A DNA stretch of 64,000 nt from Robiginitomaculum sp. (GTDB taxonomy: Bacteria; Pseudomonadota; Alphaproteobacteria; Caulobacterales; Maricaulaceae), in contig JAJFFO010000007.1 of assembly GCA_021776615.1 (NCBI GenBank), positions 186,001 through 250,000 of the forward strand, in the 5' to 3' direction. The position numbers were made by a program, and so were the translations under genes. Shown piece after piece: positions 44,916-54,480 of this stretch; position 1 is the first letter of the stretch, and every line of letters begins with the position of its first letter. The notes beneath the pieces are model-generated. The model was not told the origin of the DNA. It saw only the letters and a program-made list of their open reading frames with translations, and did not search any database.

Positions 44916-46982
44916 TCAGCCGAACTTCGTTTTCAATCTTTCATCAAGGCCTTGTTTGTCGTAGGATATTTGATCCAAAACTCGATAAATTTCGGCGGGC
45001 CGGATCGGCTTATCAATATGTCCGTTCATGCCCGCCTCTTTGGATTGCTGGTGGTGTTTGCTCAGAGCGTTTGCCGAGACGGCGTAAATTGGCACATCGC
45101 GGAACGGCGCTGGTAGTTTGCGAATTTCTCTGGTGGCGCACAGCCCGTCCATCACCGGCATTTGCACATCCATCAAGATCACATCAAACGTCGTTTTGGC
45201 AGCAATTTCTACCGCTTCGCGGCCATCGCGCGCGCAAGTTACCGCATGGTTATTCACTTCCAGAATTTTGCGGATAAGGAATAAATTACTGGCATTATCC
45301 TCGGCCACCAGAATATTCAATGGCCGCATTGAGCCCTCCGAAGAAGGTGGCAGCGTGTCATGTTTAGCGACAAAATCTGGCCGACCAACCCGCAGCGGCA
45401 GGCGCACCCAAAACGTGCTGCCCTCGCCCGGCACCGTATCGACGCCAATTTCGCCCTTCATGGCAATTGCCAGCGTTTTGCATATGGCCAAACCAATACC
45501 AGTGCCACCATATTTGCGAGTGATCGAGCTATCAGCCTGGCTAAAGCGTTCGAATACATGCTCAACCTCACCCGCGGGAATGCCGCGCCCGCTATCGGCA
45601 ACAATGATCAAAATCTGGGGCACATCTTTGGTGCCGGTACGATCAATTTTGACCATGATGCGGCCCTGCTCAGTAAATTTGAGTGCATTTGACAGCAAAT
45701 TGCTGATGAGTTGGCGAAGGCGTATTTGATCGCCCACCAGACAAGTGGGCAAATCGTCATCCACATGCAAATAAAGCCCAATACCTTTGGCCAGTGCCGG
45801 TTCTTCAAATGGTTCAAGAATAGTAGTAAAAAACGGACGAATTTCTAACCGGCTTTCTTCCAGAACAAAGGCGCCCTGCTCATATTTTCCATAATCCAGA
45901 ATATCGTCAATTATCTGCATCAGCGCCTCCGCCGCATCCTTGCAAATGGCCGCATATTCCATCTGCTCCGCCGTAAGGTTGGTCTGTTCCATCAAAAACA
46001 GTACGCCAAGCACCGAATTCATTGGGGTGCGAATTTCATGGCTCATGGTCGCCAGAAAATTGGCCTTGGCCTCGGCCGCCTGATTGGCCGCACAATTGGC
46101 CAATTGCGCCTGTTGGGAAAGACGGTTGGAGCGCGACATCTCGGCATTCAGTTTTTGCTGTTTTTGCCGCAACTGAATAAGCAATCCCAAGGTATTACAA
46201 TAAGTCAGCAGGAAATCTTCCTGCTCCTGCGCAACAACAGTGCCCGGCGCGACATAGACCACTAACACCCCTAAAAGCCGGTTATCATATTTCAATGGCA
46301 GACAATAATGTCCATCGAGGTCGGGACCTTCAAAATAGCCAAAAGCCCTTTTGGAACAAAACTTTTCCGTATCCGCCAAATTGTGGGACACGGCCAGATG
46401 CAAGGTGTCTACGGTGTTATCTTTCAAAAACAGGCCACCTTTGTCGGCGAGTTTGAGCCACGACACTGACACCAGCCGCTCCAGTGCTTTTTCCAACACC
46501 TCTTCAAGACCAACATCTTCAATGCTAATATCACAAAGCCCCTTTAGGCAGGCTGTTTCTTCTGCTTCGACATCGCGGCCATTTTCATGCCCGACAAAGC
46601 GGGTAATATCGGTGGCCACTGAGGTAAACCCCACCAGCAGGCCCAAATCGTTAGTCATCGGCGCAATAACAGTATTGACCCAGAATTTTTGGCCGGTGAT
46701 AGTTTGATTACATAAATTTCCCTGCCAGGATTTGCCCGCCTTTATCCGCTGCCACATATTTTCGAAAAATTCCGGCGAGTGAAAACCGGCATTCAAAACC
46801 CCATGGCTTTTGCCGTGTAAATCCGCCAGCGTGTAGCCACAAAGTTTTAAAAAATTGGTGTTCGCATGGGTGATCAAGCCATTTTCGTCGGTTACCGAAA
46901 CAATCAAATGCGCATCCGCCGCACGATGAATCGACCGCTCAATCAATCCAGATATTTCATTAGTGTCGCTACGTTCGCTCAT
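44916..46982 (-). CDS. Hybrid sensor histidine kinase (PAS-GAF-HisKA-HATPase-REC)
   Basis: A ~688-residue cytoplasmic sensor with, by approximate position: a PAS domain (25-130, GYTLADLHGKSHGVLN and WVNTVIAPMTN), a GAF-like domain (145-275), the phosphoacceptor helix MSHEIRTPMN with His near 315, the ATPase boxes (NLLSNALKFTEQG, ADSGRGIP, GGTGIGLAI) and a C-terminal receiver with Asp near 605 (VILMDVQMPVMDG). No membrane segment is seen. ATG 46982 has GAGGG nine bases upstream; ATG 46988 is an alternative. No response regulator or phosphotransfer gene is adjacent, so its output is unknown. Confidence 0.9.
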   Translation of the reverse strand: MSERSDTNEISGLIERSIHRAADAHLIVSVTDENGLITHANTNFLKLCGYTLADLHGKSHGVLNAGFHSPEFFENMWQRIKAGKSWQGNLCNQTITGQKFWVNTVIAPMTNDLGLLVGFTSVATDITRFVGHENGRDVEAEETACLKGLCDISIEDVGLEEVLEKALERLVSVSWLKLADKGGLFLKDNTVDTLHLAVSHNLADTEKFCSKRAFGYFEGPDLDGHYCLPLKYDNRLLGVLVVYVAPGTVVAQEQEDFLLTYCNTLGLLIQLRQKQQKLNAEMSRSNRLSQQAQLANCAANQAAEAKANFLATMSHEIRTPMNSVLGVLFLMEQTNLTAEQMEYAAICKDAAEALMQIIDDILDYGKYEQGAFVLEESRLEIRPFFTTILEPFEEPALAKGIGLYLHVDDDLPTCLVGDQIRLRQLISNLLSNALKFTEQGRIMVKIDRTGTKDVPQILIIVADSGRGIPAGEVEHVFERFSQADSSITRKYGGTGIGLAICKTLAIAMKGEIGVDTVPGEGSTFWVRLPLRVGRPDFVAKHDTLPPSSEGSMRPLNILVAEDNASNLFLIRKILEVNNHAVTCARDGREAVEIAAKTTFDVILMDVQMPVMDGLCATREIRKLPAPFRDVPIYAVSANALSKHHQQSKEAGMNGHIDKPIRPAEIYRVLDQISYDKQGLDERLKTKFG

Positions 46983-47339
46983 TACCATATGCCCTCACAC
47001 GTTTTCATTTGAATTGAAGCACGTTTAAGTTGTATTAATTGCATACAATCGACATGGTTGATATAACGTAAAGAAAAGCCCCTAGGGTTTAAGCGACAAC
47101 AAAACCAATCACCAGCAAGATGCGTACGCCGATTAGGGTCACTTGACCAACGGCCTGCGGCCCTTAGCTGCCCCTCAATTACCCCTTATTTTATGCTTAT
47201 GACGCGTAAAGCGCCCCTTATTTGACGATGATCCGGGGCAAATCGCCCTTATTCATCCTCATAAAATAGCAAATTTATTGCGCTTATCCCCCCGGACTTA
47301 ATCCGGAGTAGAATAGGTAATTTGAGTTAGGCTCACGCC
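46983..47339. other. Intergenic region between the histidine kinase and holC
   Basis: About 360 bases with no supportable gene on either strand. It should contain the kinase promoter (minus strand). A short inverted repeat CCGGA/TCCGG near 47292-47306 lies 34 bases past the holC stop and may be a weak terminator. No RNA gene could be recognised by eye. Confidence 0.4.
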
Positions 47340-47807
47340 CTAATTTTGTTTATTCCAGCGGCCATTTTCGTCTTGGCGCCAATAGGACGCAGACGCGCCC
47401 TGGCCATTGACGGTTTTCCAGCGGGCGCGGGCCTGCGCCAGTTTTTGTTCATCCTTGCCGTCAAACATGGTGATGCAACGCTCCACGCCCTGCAAATCCA
47501 TATCCGCGGCACCGTGAACCAAAATCACGATCTGCGCGGCGTTTTCATTGTCCGCGCTTTCGCTCAACAATACCGGCTGGTCGGCAGCGTGAGGCTGGGT
47601 GCTAAGACCATGTGGCAAGAAGCCATCAGGTTTATAGGTCCACAAAACCCGATCCAGTTCGGCCAAGGCGTCCTGATCAGCGGAGCGGATAAAGGCCCGC
47701 CAGCCGCGCTGCCGGATTTTTTCCAATAACGGTAGCAAAGCGGCTTCCAGCGACGAGCGCTCGAGATGGTAAAACCAATGTTCAGCAGTTTTTACCTCAG
47801 GCTCCAT
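47340..47807 (-). CDS. holC: DNA polymerase III subunit chi
   Basis: A ~155-residue protein of the HolC family, which links the clamp loader to single-stranded-DNA-binding protein. Evidence: FYHLERSSLEAALLPLLEKI at the start, ADQDALAELDRVLWTYKPDGFLPHGL, PVLLSESADNENAAQIVILVHGA and the C-terminal RARWKTVNGQGASASYWRQD. ATG 47807 is chosen because GAGAGG precedes it by nine bases; ATG 47816 is the alternative. It directly follows pepA on the same strand, a classic pairing. Confidence 0.9.
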   Translation of the reverse strand: MEPEVKTAEHWFYHLERSSLEAALLPLLEKIRQRGWRAFIRSADQDALAELDRVLWTYKPDGFLPHGLSTQPHAADQPVLLSESADNENAAQIVILVHGAADMDLQGVERCITMFDGKDEQKLAQARARWKTVNGQGASASYWRQDENGRWNKQN

Positions 47808-47859
47808 TGCCTCCATCCTCTCTGCTCACATCCTATGGGTTACAGGGAAAAGCCTACGC

Positions 47860-49335
47860 CTAATCCTCGCAAGTTTGGGCGACAAAGCTGTCCATCAGGC
47901 GCACGCCATAGCCGGTTGCCCATGTGGGCTCGCGCGGATCGTCGGAGCTATCTTTCCACGCGGTCCCGGCAATATCCACATGCGCCCATGGCGTCTCGCC
48001 AACAAAACGGCGCAGGAATTGCGCTGCAGTGATCGACCCGGCACCGCGGCCGCCAATATTCTTCATATCGGCATATTTGCTGTCGATCAATTTGTCATAG
48101 CCCGCACTAATCGGTAGTCGCCACACGGTCTCACCTGATGTCTTGCCGGCCACATCCAAAGCACTGGCAAGGGCGTCGTCATTGGAAAAAACACCAGCAT
48201 TTTCATGGCCAAGGGCAATGATAATGGCCCCGGTAAGCGTCGCAAAATCAATGATTTGGCGCGGTTTAAAGCGGGTTAGACCATACCATAGGGCATCGAC
48301 CAGTACCATACGGCCCTCGGCATCGGTATTCTGCACTTCAATGGTTTGTCCATTGGCCGAAGTGACAATGTCGCCGGGGCGCGTTGCCGCCGCATCAGGC
48401 ATGTTTTCAACAAGGCCGATAATGCCAATAACATTGGCTTTGGCCTTGCGGCCCGCCAGCGCCCGCATGGTGCCAGTCACCGCCGCCGCGCCGCCCATAT
48501 CGCCTTTCATATCCCACATCCCAGCGCCGGGTTTTAGCGATATGCCGCCAGTGTCAAAGCATACGCCTTTGCCGACCAGGACCAAAGGTTGGGCTTTGGG
48601 ATCGTCAGCACCCATCCACGACATGACCGCCAGTTTGGAACCAAAGTTTGAGCCCAAGCCAACGCTCAGCAAAGCGTGCATGCCCAGTTTCTTCATGTCC
48701 TTTTCATCGAGCACCTGTACTTCGACGCCAAATTCTTCGAGCCCTTGGGCGCGCCGGGCAAACTCTTCCGGGTGCAGCACATTGGCCGGCTCGGAAACCA
48801 GATCGCGGGCCATATAAACACCATTGGCGGTTTCATTGAGCGGCGCGAAGGCGGTTTTGGCAGCCGCCAAATCGCTACAAATCACCCGAACAGCATTAAT
48901 GGATGGCTGCTTATCGGCGGCCAGCGTCGTGCGATAATGGTCAAAGCGATAGGCCGCCAGCAACGCCCCGAACGCCGCCCGTGCACCGGCTTTGGCGTCA
49001 AGACCGCGCATATCAAATGTCAGGGTTTTAATGCCGCTAAACTGAACCTTCTTCATGGCGCTCGCCCCGAAGGCTTCCCAGACCAGGACATCAGCATCAT
49101 CGCGATCTCCGGCACCGCCGAGCAGCGCCATGTCGGCCTTCATGCCAGAAGGGGAACGTATTTCAAGCGCTTGTCCGGCTTTGCCGGTAAATCGTGAGAC
49201 CTTTTGCGCCCGGCTAATGGCACCGCCACTGGCTTCATCCAGCGCGTCAGCACCAACACTGTGGCGATTACCGGCGAAAACCGGGGCGCAGACGGCACCT
49301 TCAATTTTTATGGCTTTAATAAATTCTACTTTCAT
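47860..49335 (-). CDS. pepA: Leucyl aminopeptidase (M17)
   Basis: A 491-residue M17 cytosol aminopeptidase. The N-terminal domain is variable; the catalytic domain carries LVGKGVCFDTGGISLKPGAGMWDMKGDMGG-type zinc and substrate residues (key motif VGKGVCFDTGG with MKGDMGGAA), ENMPDAAATRPGDIV, the signature NTDAEGRMVLVDAL (NTDAEGR), and a C-terminal WAHVDIAGTAW. It trims N-terminal residues from peptides in the cytoplasm and can act as a DNA-binding protein in some bacteria. ATG 49335 is clear. holC follows 43 bases downstream. Confidence 0.96.
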   Translation of the reverse strand: MKVEFIKAIKIEGAVCAPVFAGNRHSVGADALDEASGGAISRAQKVSRFTGKAGQALEIRSPSGMKADMALLGGAGDRDDADVLVWEAFGASAMKKVQFSGIKTLTFDMRGLDAKAGARAAFGALLAAYRFDHYRTTLAADKQPSINAVRVICSDLAAAKTAFAPLNETANGVYMARDLVSEPANVLHPEEFARRAQGLEEFGVEVQVLDEKDMKKLGMHALLSVGLGSNFGSKLAVMSWMGADDPKAQPLVLVGKGVCFDTGGISLKPGAGMWDMKGDMGGAAAVTGTMRALAGRKAKANVIGIIGLVENMPDAAATRPGDIVTSANGQTIEVQNTDAEGRMVLVDALWYGLTRFKPRQIIDFATLTGAIIIALGHENAGVFSNDDALASALDVAGKTSGETVWRLPISAGYDKLIDSKYADMKNIGGRGAGSITAAQFLRRFVGETPWAHVDIAGTAWKDSSDDPREPTWATGYGVRLMDSFVAQTCED

Positions 49336-49359
49336 AATGCCCTCACGCGACTGTATTTT

Positions 49360-49402
49360 GGCGTGCCATCACGCCGTTAACTATTGGCGTGTCATCACGC
49401 CG
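49360..49402. repeat. Twin hairpin repeat upstream of pepA
   Basis: GGCGTGCCATCACGCCG (49360-49376) and GGCGTGTCATCACGCCG (49386-49402) are near-identical, each a GGCGTG/CACGCC hairpin with a four-base loop, spaced 26 bp apart. They lie 25-67 bp upstream of the pepA start on the minus strand, in its likely leader or promoter region. Confidence 0.7.
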
Positions 49403-49623
49403 GGGGATTTCGGCGGAGCCTAGGACTTTCTTGCGTGATGGCAAGCGCCAGAATACACGCCGGAATACATGAATGCACCGCAATCACCGATCCGGACTTG
49501 ATTTGAAGTGGCAACTGGTCTTGTTTTCGCCGCATCAAAGCCATATCAGCCATTGATGGTTCGCATGAATCACCATGAATATAGGTTTGGCTTAACTAAG
49601 GTGCGTAAAGGGGGGCCGGTCGA

Positions 49624-50736
49624 ATGAGGACGCTGCAAAGCTATTTCATCAAAGAGGCGCTCCAGCCTTTCATCATCGCCGGCATCGTACTCAGCACACT
49701 GGCATTGCTTACCCAAAGCCTGGCGGTGCTGGATATTATTGTCGACGATAGGGCCAGCTTTATGGCCTATAGCAAAATCACCTTGCTGGCGCTGCCGCAA
49801 TTATTCTCCATCATTTTGCCATTTGCACTTTTCATTGCCATCAGCTTCGCCGTACAGCGCCTGCTCACCGACAATGAATACATGGTCGCTTTTGCCGGTG
49901 GCATGACCCGCTGGGACGTTATTGCGCCGGTTATGCGCATTGCCAGCTTTGCGGTATTGGCTAATCTGGCGATCAATACCTGGGTGCAGCCAACCGCCTA
50001 TAAGCTGATGCGCGAAACCCTGTATGAAGTGCGCACCGATATCGCCTCGTCCATTATCCGGCCCGGCGTGTTTGTTTCGCCAGCGCTCAATTTGACGATT
50101 TTTGCCAAAGATGTGCAGCAGAAAGTCCTGCATGATGTGATGATTTATGATGGGCGGAATCGTGATAAACCGCTCATCTATTTTGCCCAAACCGGCACCT
50201 TAATCGAGGATGGCGACAAAGCGGCATTGGCGCTGACCAATGCCACACGGCAAAGCATTGATGCCAAGGGTGCCGTTGAGAACCTTAGTTTCTCTCAGAC
50301 ACGCTATGAGCTAAGCGGCGTTATTGCGCCGCAAAGCACGCTTCTTTACAAGCGTTCTGATCGTTATTTGGGAGAATTGTTTCACCCTGATATGACCAAT
50401 TATTGGGATCGCCAAAATCAGGATGCCTTGCGCGCTGAGGGGCATTCGCGGCTGGCCTCACCGCTTTATAATTTCACCTTGGCATTAATGGCGCTGGCGG
50501 CGCTGTTGGGCGGCAATTACAATAGTTTGGGCTATAATCGCCCCCTGTTAACTGCCGCCATACTGGCCTTGCTGGTGCGTTTGAGTGGCTTTTCAATTGA
50601 GGCGGCTGCGGCAGAAAACCCGGCGATAAATTTGGCGCAATATGGCTTGCCTATAGTGGTCGCCGGTATTTGCCTGTGGATGGTCTTGCATAAAAACCGC
50701 TTTGGCCGCCCGGCCGGACGTCTGGTGTCTGCATGA
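49624..50736 (+). CDS. lptF: LPS export ABC transporter permease LptF
   Basis: A 370-residue YjgP/YjgQ-family permease with three membrane segments near each end (about 15-120 and 275-360) flanking a periplasmic beta-jellyroll domain. The pattern YFIKEALQPFIIAGIVLST, the loop LLTDNEYMVAFAGGMTRWDV and the terminal segments fit LptF. With LptG and LptB2 it extracts LPS from the inner membrane. A strong site (AAGGGGGG) precedes ATG 49624. It overlaps lptG by four bases. Confidence 0.92.
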   Translation: MRTLQSYFIKEALQPFIIAGIVLSTLALLTQSLAVLDIIVDDRASFMAYSKITLLALPQLFSIILPFALFIAISFAVQRLLTDNEYMVAFAGGMTRWDVIAPVMRIASFAVLANLAINTWVQPTAYKLMRETLYEVRTDIASSIIRPGVFVSPALNLTIFAKDVQQKVLHDVMIYDGRNRDKPLIYFAQTGTLIEDGDKAALALTNATRQSIDAKGAVENLSFSQTRYELSGVIAPQSTLLYKRSDRYLGELFHPDMTNYWDRQNQDALRAEGHSRLASPLYNFTLALMALAALLGGNYNSLGYNRPLLTAAILALLVRLSGFSIEAAAAENPAINLAQYGLPIVVAGICLWMVLHKNRFGRPAGRLVSA

Positions 50737-51848
50737 GCGGCATTTTGGGCATTGGCGGGCTTTTATCGCGATATTTGCTGCGCGAGATTATCAAGGGCAT
50801 TTTACTGGCCGCCTTGATTGTTGGCGCGCTTGTGGTGCTGGTCGATTATGTCGAGCTATCAAGGCGCATGGATGCTGAGCCCAATGTCACCGCTTTGCAG
50901 GTATTGCGGCTAACGCTTTTAAAAATGCCAACCATGCTCGAACAAACTTTACCGTTCATGGTGCTGTTTGGGGTGATGTGGGTGATGTTTCGCCTGAACC
51001 GCCGCAGCGAATTGGTGGCCATGCGGGTCGCCTCCATGTCTGCATGGCAATTTGCCGCCCCGGCTTTATTGATCGCCTTCAGTCTCGGCATTATCGGCAC
51101 GGCGGCGTTAAACCCCCTTGCTACCGCGATGAAAACGCAATTTGAAACCGAACGTATGGCCTTGCTTGAAGGTGAGAGCACGGCTCTGGGCGGCGGCCAA
51201 GCAAAATGGTTTCGCGAGGCCGTTGACGATGGCTGGGTGGTTATTCGGGCGCAAAGCGCCATCGCGCAAAGCGCTACATTGTATGACGTTACCTTCCACT
51301 ATTATAACCATACGGAAAGTGGTGCGCCAGTCATTACCCATCGCATTGACGCCAAGAGCGCGCAATTGCAAACCGGATCATGGCAGCTTGATAGCGCACG
51401 CGACATCGCCTTTGAGGGCAAAATCACGCTTTACGAAAACCTGACCATACCTACCAAAATTGCGCCCGCAGCATTGGTGGAAAACGCCGGCAATGCCACA
51501 AGCCTGTCGGTATATGCATTGCCCGGCTTTATCCAACAGTCGCGTGAAGCCGGTGTCGCCCCGGAGCGGTTTTTATTGCAACTTTACCTTCTCCTTTGTC
51601 TGCCGCTAATTCTAGCAACCATGGCGCTTATTGGTGCGGCCTTTTCGTTCAAACTGGTGCGTCTTGGCGGCACTTTGCGGCTCGTATTGCTAACCGGCGC
51701 GGCCGGGTTTGCGTTCTATTTTGCCATCGACTTTATGCAAACCCTGGGCACCACCAAGGTTTTACCGCCGCTTGTCGCCACGCTGAGCATACCGGTCATT
51801 GTATTTCTGGCTGGCATCGCTCGGATAACTATTTTGGAGGACGGGTAG
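50733..51848 (+). CDS. lptG: LPS export ABC transporter permease LptG
   Basis: A 371-residue partner of LptF with the same architecture: membrane segments at about 15-40, 65-85, 100-120 and three near the C-terminus, and a periplasmic jellyroll between. Family patterns: SRYLLREIIKGILLAALIVG, LVDYVELSRRMD, LPFMVLFGVMWVMFRLNRRSELVAMR and VLPPLVATLSIPVIVFL. The start ATG overlaps the lptF stop (ATGA). About 215 bases separate it from lptD, leaving room for a promoter. Confidence 0.93.
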   Translation: MSGILGIGGLLSRYLLREIIKGILLAALIVGALVVLVDYVELSRRMDAEPNVTALQVLRLTLLKMPTMLEQTLPFMVLFGVMWVMFRLNRRSELVAMRVASMSAWQFAAPALLIAFSLGIIGTAALNPLATAMKTQFETERMALLEGESTALGGGQAKWFREAVDDGWVVIRAQSAIAQSATLYDVTFHYYNHTESGAPVITHRIDAKSAQLQTGSWQLDSARDIAFEGKITLYENLTIPTKIAPAALVENAGNATSLSVYALPGFIQQSREAGVAPERFLLQLYLLLCLPLILATMALIGAAFSFKLVRLGGTLRLVLLTGAAGFAFYFAIDFMQTLGTTKVLPPLVATLSIPVIVFLAGIARITILEDG

Positions 51849-52063
51849 GCAAGCCAAAACCATATAAAACACAAAGACAAACCATTAAGATAAAGCACAG
51901 AGATACACCATGGACGCCGCAGCATGGGTCGGATAATAAATGTGGTTAACATGGTTACCCTGCACACGCTTGGCGACCAAAGTGCGTAAGGCAGTACCAA
52001 CAGGCAGAAGGCGTTTTTTCGGCGCCATGGTTTTATCGAGATTAGAGGACGCAGCAGGCGATA

Positions 52064-54400
52064 ATGGGACATTTTCCAACTGGATCACGCGCGATGTTTG
52101 CCGCTTTTTTTGGCATTCTTACCGCCGCCCAAGGCACCATGGCGCAAGAGGCCGAGAAGCCGACGACACCTACCTCTACATCTGTGCAAAATGCGCCGCA
52201 ACAACCGGTGTTTCTCGAAGCACGCGAGCTTATCGATGATGCGCAAAATGAACGCTATATAGCCCGCGGGGACGTAGAGGCGCATTTTGAAGGCCGCATT
52301 CTTAAAGCCGATACCCTGTATTATTATCCACAAACCCGCCGGGTCCATGCCATTGGTTCAGTGGTGGTGGTCGACAATAATGGCAGTGTGGAATTTGCCG
52401 ACGAAATGGAGCTAAGCGACGACTTAAGCTCGGCGGTTGCCCTCGCCTTTTTTGCCCGCCTTGAAAACAATGCGACCATTGGCGCAACCCGGGCAACCCA
52501 CTCCAAAGACGGGGCGCGCAACACCCTGTCAAAAGCGTTTTATACGGCTTGCAAAGCTTGCGCCGCCGAAGACGGCGATTCGTCACACAAGCCAACATGG
52601 CGAATTCGGGCGCGCAAAGTGGTGCAAAACGAAGAAACAAAAATGATCAATTATCGCGATGCGGTACTTGAAGTGAAAGGCATTCCGGTTTTTTACACGC
52701 CGTTATTTTCACACCCAGATCCCAAGGCCGGGCGCCGATCGGGTATTTTGTTCCCGCAAGTACGCCAATCGGGAAAATACGGGTTTTCCTACGAGCAACC
52801 CTATTATCAAGTTTTGGGGCCTTATGCCGATGCCATGCTGACACCGAGGGTGTTTACCGGGGTTAATCCGGTGCTGTTTGGCGAATATCGCCGCAATGTG
52901 CATGCCGGGCCGATTAAACTTACCGGCAGTATCACCCACGAGCAGGATTTTGACGGCCAGGGTACCAAGTTCGGGCAAAGCGGTTTACGCGGGCATATTT
53001 TTGCCGAAGGGCGCTTTCGCGTCGATCAAAACTGGGAATGGGGTTTTGGCGCAGCGGCAGTTACCGATGATTTGTTTTTGCGCCGCTATGACATTGAAGG
53101 CGAAACCGATGACCGGGGTATTTTTCAATCCAACTCCTTGCGCATCAACAATCAGGTTTTCGCCCAGGGACAAAGCGAGCACTTTTTTGCTCAGGCCGGG
53201 GCGATCCGCTTTCAAGGCTTGCGCGCCGGCGATGTCGATGACGAATTGCCCATTGTCGGGCCGCTATTTGATCTTCGCAAAGAAATTGATGATCCATGGC
53301 TAGGCGGCAAAGCCAGCATACGGGCTAATACCGTCTCGCTCACCCGAGTTGACGGTGCGGACAGCCGCCGCGCCTCAATCGCTTTGGATTGGTCAAAGCG
53401 TATGGTGGCAAAAAATGGCATGGTGCTCAAACCCTTCGCCCAAGGCCGCACCGATGTTTATCAAATTCACAATACCGAGTTTTTTGCCGATCTTGGCACC
53501 AATTCACAATCGCTGGCGCGCGCCCTTGGTGTGGTTGGTGCCGACTTTCAATGGCCGTTTTTTCGCCCGGGTAAAAATGTAAGCTGGACTATTGAGCCAT
53601 TGGTGCAAGTGGCCGCCAGCCCGCATGGCGACGGTGCCGGGTCTTTCACAAAAATCACCACCGATAACAATGGCAATGTGATCACTTCGATTGAATCCAT
53701 CATTCCCAATGAAGACAGTATTGCCGTGGAATTTGATGGGGCCAGCCTGTTTTCGGCCAACCGTTTTTCCGGGTTCGATAGATGGGAAGATGGCCTGCGC
53801 GCCAATATTGGTGGCCGCATTTCCGCACGATGGGGCAAGAATGGCCATGCCTCCCTTTTGGCCGGACAGGCATTTCGTTCGCGCCCCAACACATATTTCT
53901 CGGCACAATCAGGGTTGCAGGGCCAGTCCTCTGATTATGTCAGCACCTTTGATTTCTCCCCCAGCCCGATTTTGGCGGTACGAGCACACACCCGGTTTGA
54001 TAAAAATAATTTCGACGTCAAACGCGTTGAAACAGAAGTTCGTTTGAATTTGAACAAGGAACAATTGGGTCCATTGTCCAAAATTCTCTACAGCCTCAAT
54101 GCTTCTGTAGGTTATCTTAATTTTGACGATTCTATCGCTTCCGGTCGCCCGACTGAGGAAATTCGCGGACGAACCACCATTGGGTTATCAAAAAATTGGG
54201 CGATTACCGGCTCTGCTACGCGCGATCTGGCGGCCAAACGGGCCACCGGGATTAATTTGGGCATTATTTATCATGATGATTGTTCCAGTCTGGAAATCAG
54301 CTATCGCAACAACAACACCTCTGATCGCACCCTCACCCCCAATGCTTCCATTGGCATTCGCTTTACCCTGTTGACGATTGGTTCATTTGGCTCAAATTAA
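52064..54400 (+). CDS. lptD: LPS-assembly protein LptD
   Basis: A 778-residue outer-membrane protein. A signal peptide (ending near GTMAQ, residue ~28) precedes an OstA/jellyroll domain (LEARELIDDAQNERYIARGD, LKADTLYYYPQTRRVHAIGS) and a large beta-barrel with LptD features (VLEVKGIPVFYTPLFSHPDP, RRSGILFPQVRQSGKYGF). A C-terminal pattern with the conserved DDCSSLEISY and earlier cysteines (CKACAAED) suggests a disulfide, as in E. coli LptD. It inserts LPS into the outer leaflet with LptE and depends on SurA-type chaperones; surA is next. ATG 52064 or ATG 52094 could start it. Confidence 0.94.
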   Translation: MGHFPTGSRAMFAAFFGILTAAQGTMAQEAEKPTTPTSTSVQNAPQQPVFLEARELIDDAQNERYIARGDVEAHFEGRILKADTLYYYPQTRRVHAIGSVVVVDNNGSVEFADEMELSDDLSSAVALAFFARLENNATIGATRATHSKDGARNTLSKAFYTACKACAAEDGDSSHKPTWRIRARKVVQNEETKMINYRDAVLEVKGIPVFYTPLFSHPDPKAGRRSGILFPQVRQSGKYGFSYEQPYYQVLGPYADAMLTPRVFTGVNPVLFGEYRRNVHAGPIKLTGSITHEQDFDGQGTKFGQSGLRGHIFAEGRFRVDQNWEWGFGAAAVTDDLFLRRYDIEGETDDRGIFQSNSLRINNQVFAQGQSEHFFAQAGAIRFQGLRAGDVDDELPIVGPLFDLRKEIDDPWLGGKASIRANTVSLTRVDGADSRRASIALDWSKRMVAKNGMVLKPFAQGRTDVYQIHNTEFFADLGTNSQSLARALGVVGADFQWPFFRPGKNVSWTIEPLVQVAASPHGDGAGSFTKITTDNNGNVITSIESIIPNEDSIAVEFDGASLFSANRFSGFDRWEDGLRANIGGRISARWGKNGHASLLAGQAFRSRPNTYFSAQSGLQGQSSDYVSTFDFSPSPILAVRAHTRFDKNNFDVKRVETEVRLNLNKEQLGPLSKILYSLNASVGYLNFDDSIASGRPTEEIRGRTTIGLSKNWAITGSATRDLAAKRATGINLGIIYHDDCSSLEISYRNNNTSDRTLTPNASIGIRFTLLTIGSFGSN

Positions 54401-54480
54401 CAGGTGCAGCACCAGCGATTGCACTCCACCTTCTTTGCAGTATGTTAGCCTAAATTCTGCCCCAATTTTAAGGCTTTTCC

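Noticed and set aside
45118-45729. 203-codon plus-strand frame inside the histidine kinase
   Set aside because: Overlaps the receiver and ATPase domains on the opposite strand; shadow.
46983-47339. Possible small RNA or tRNA between the kinase and holC
   Set aside because: No cloverleaf, no 6S/SRP/RNase P signature could be recognised; only short inverted repeats.
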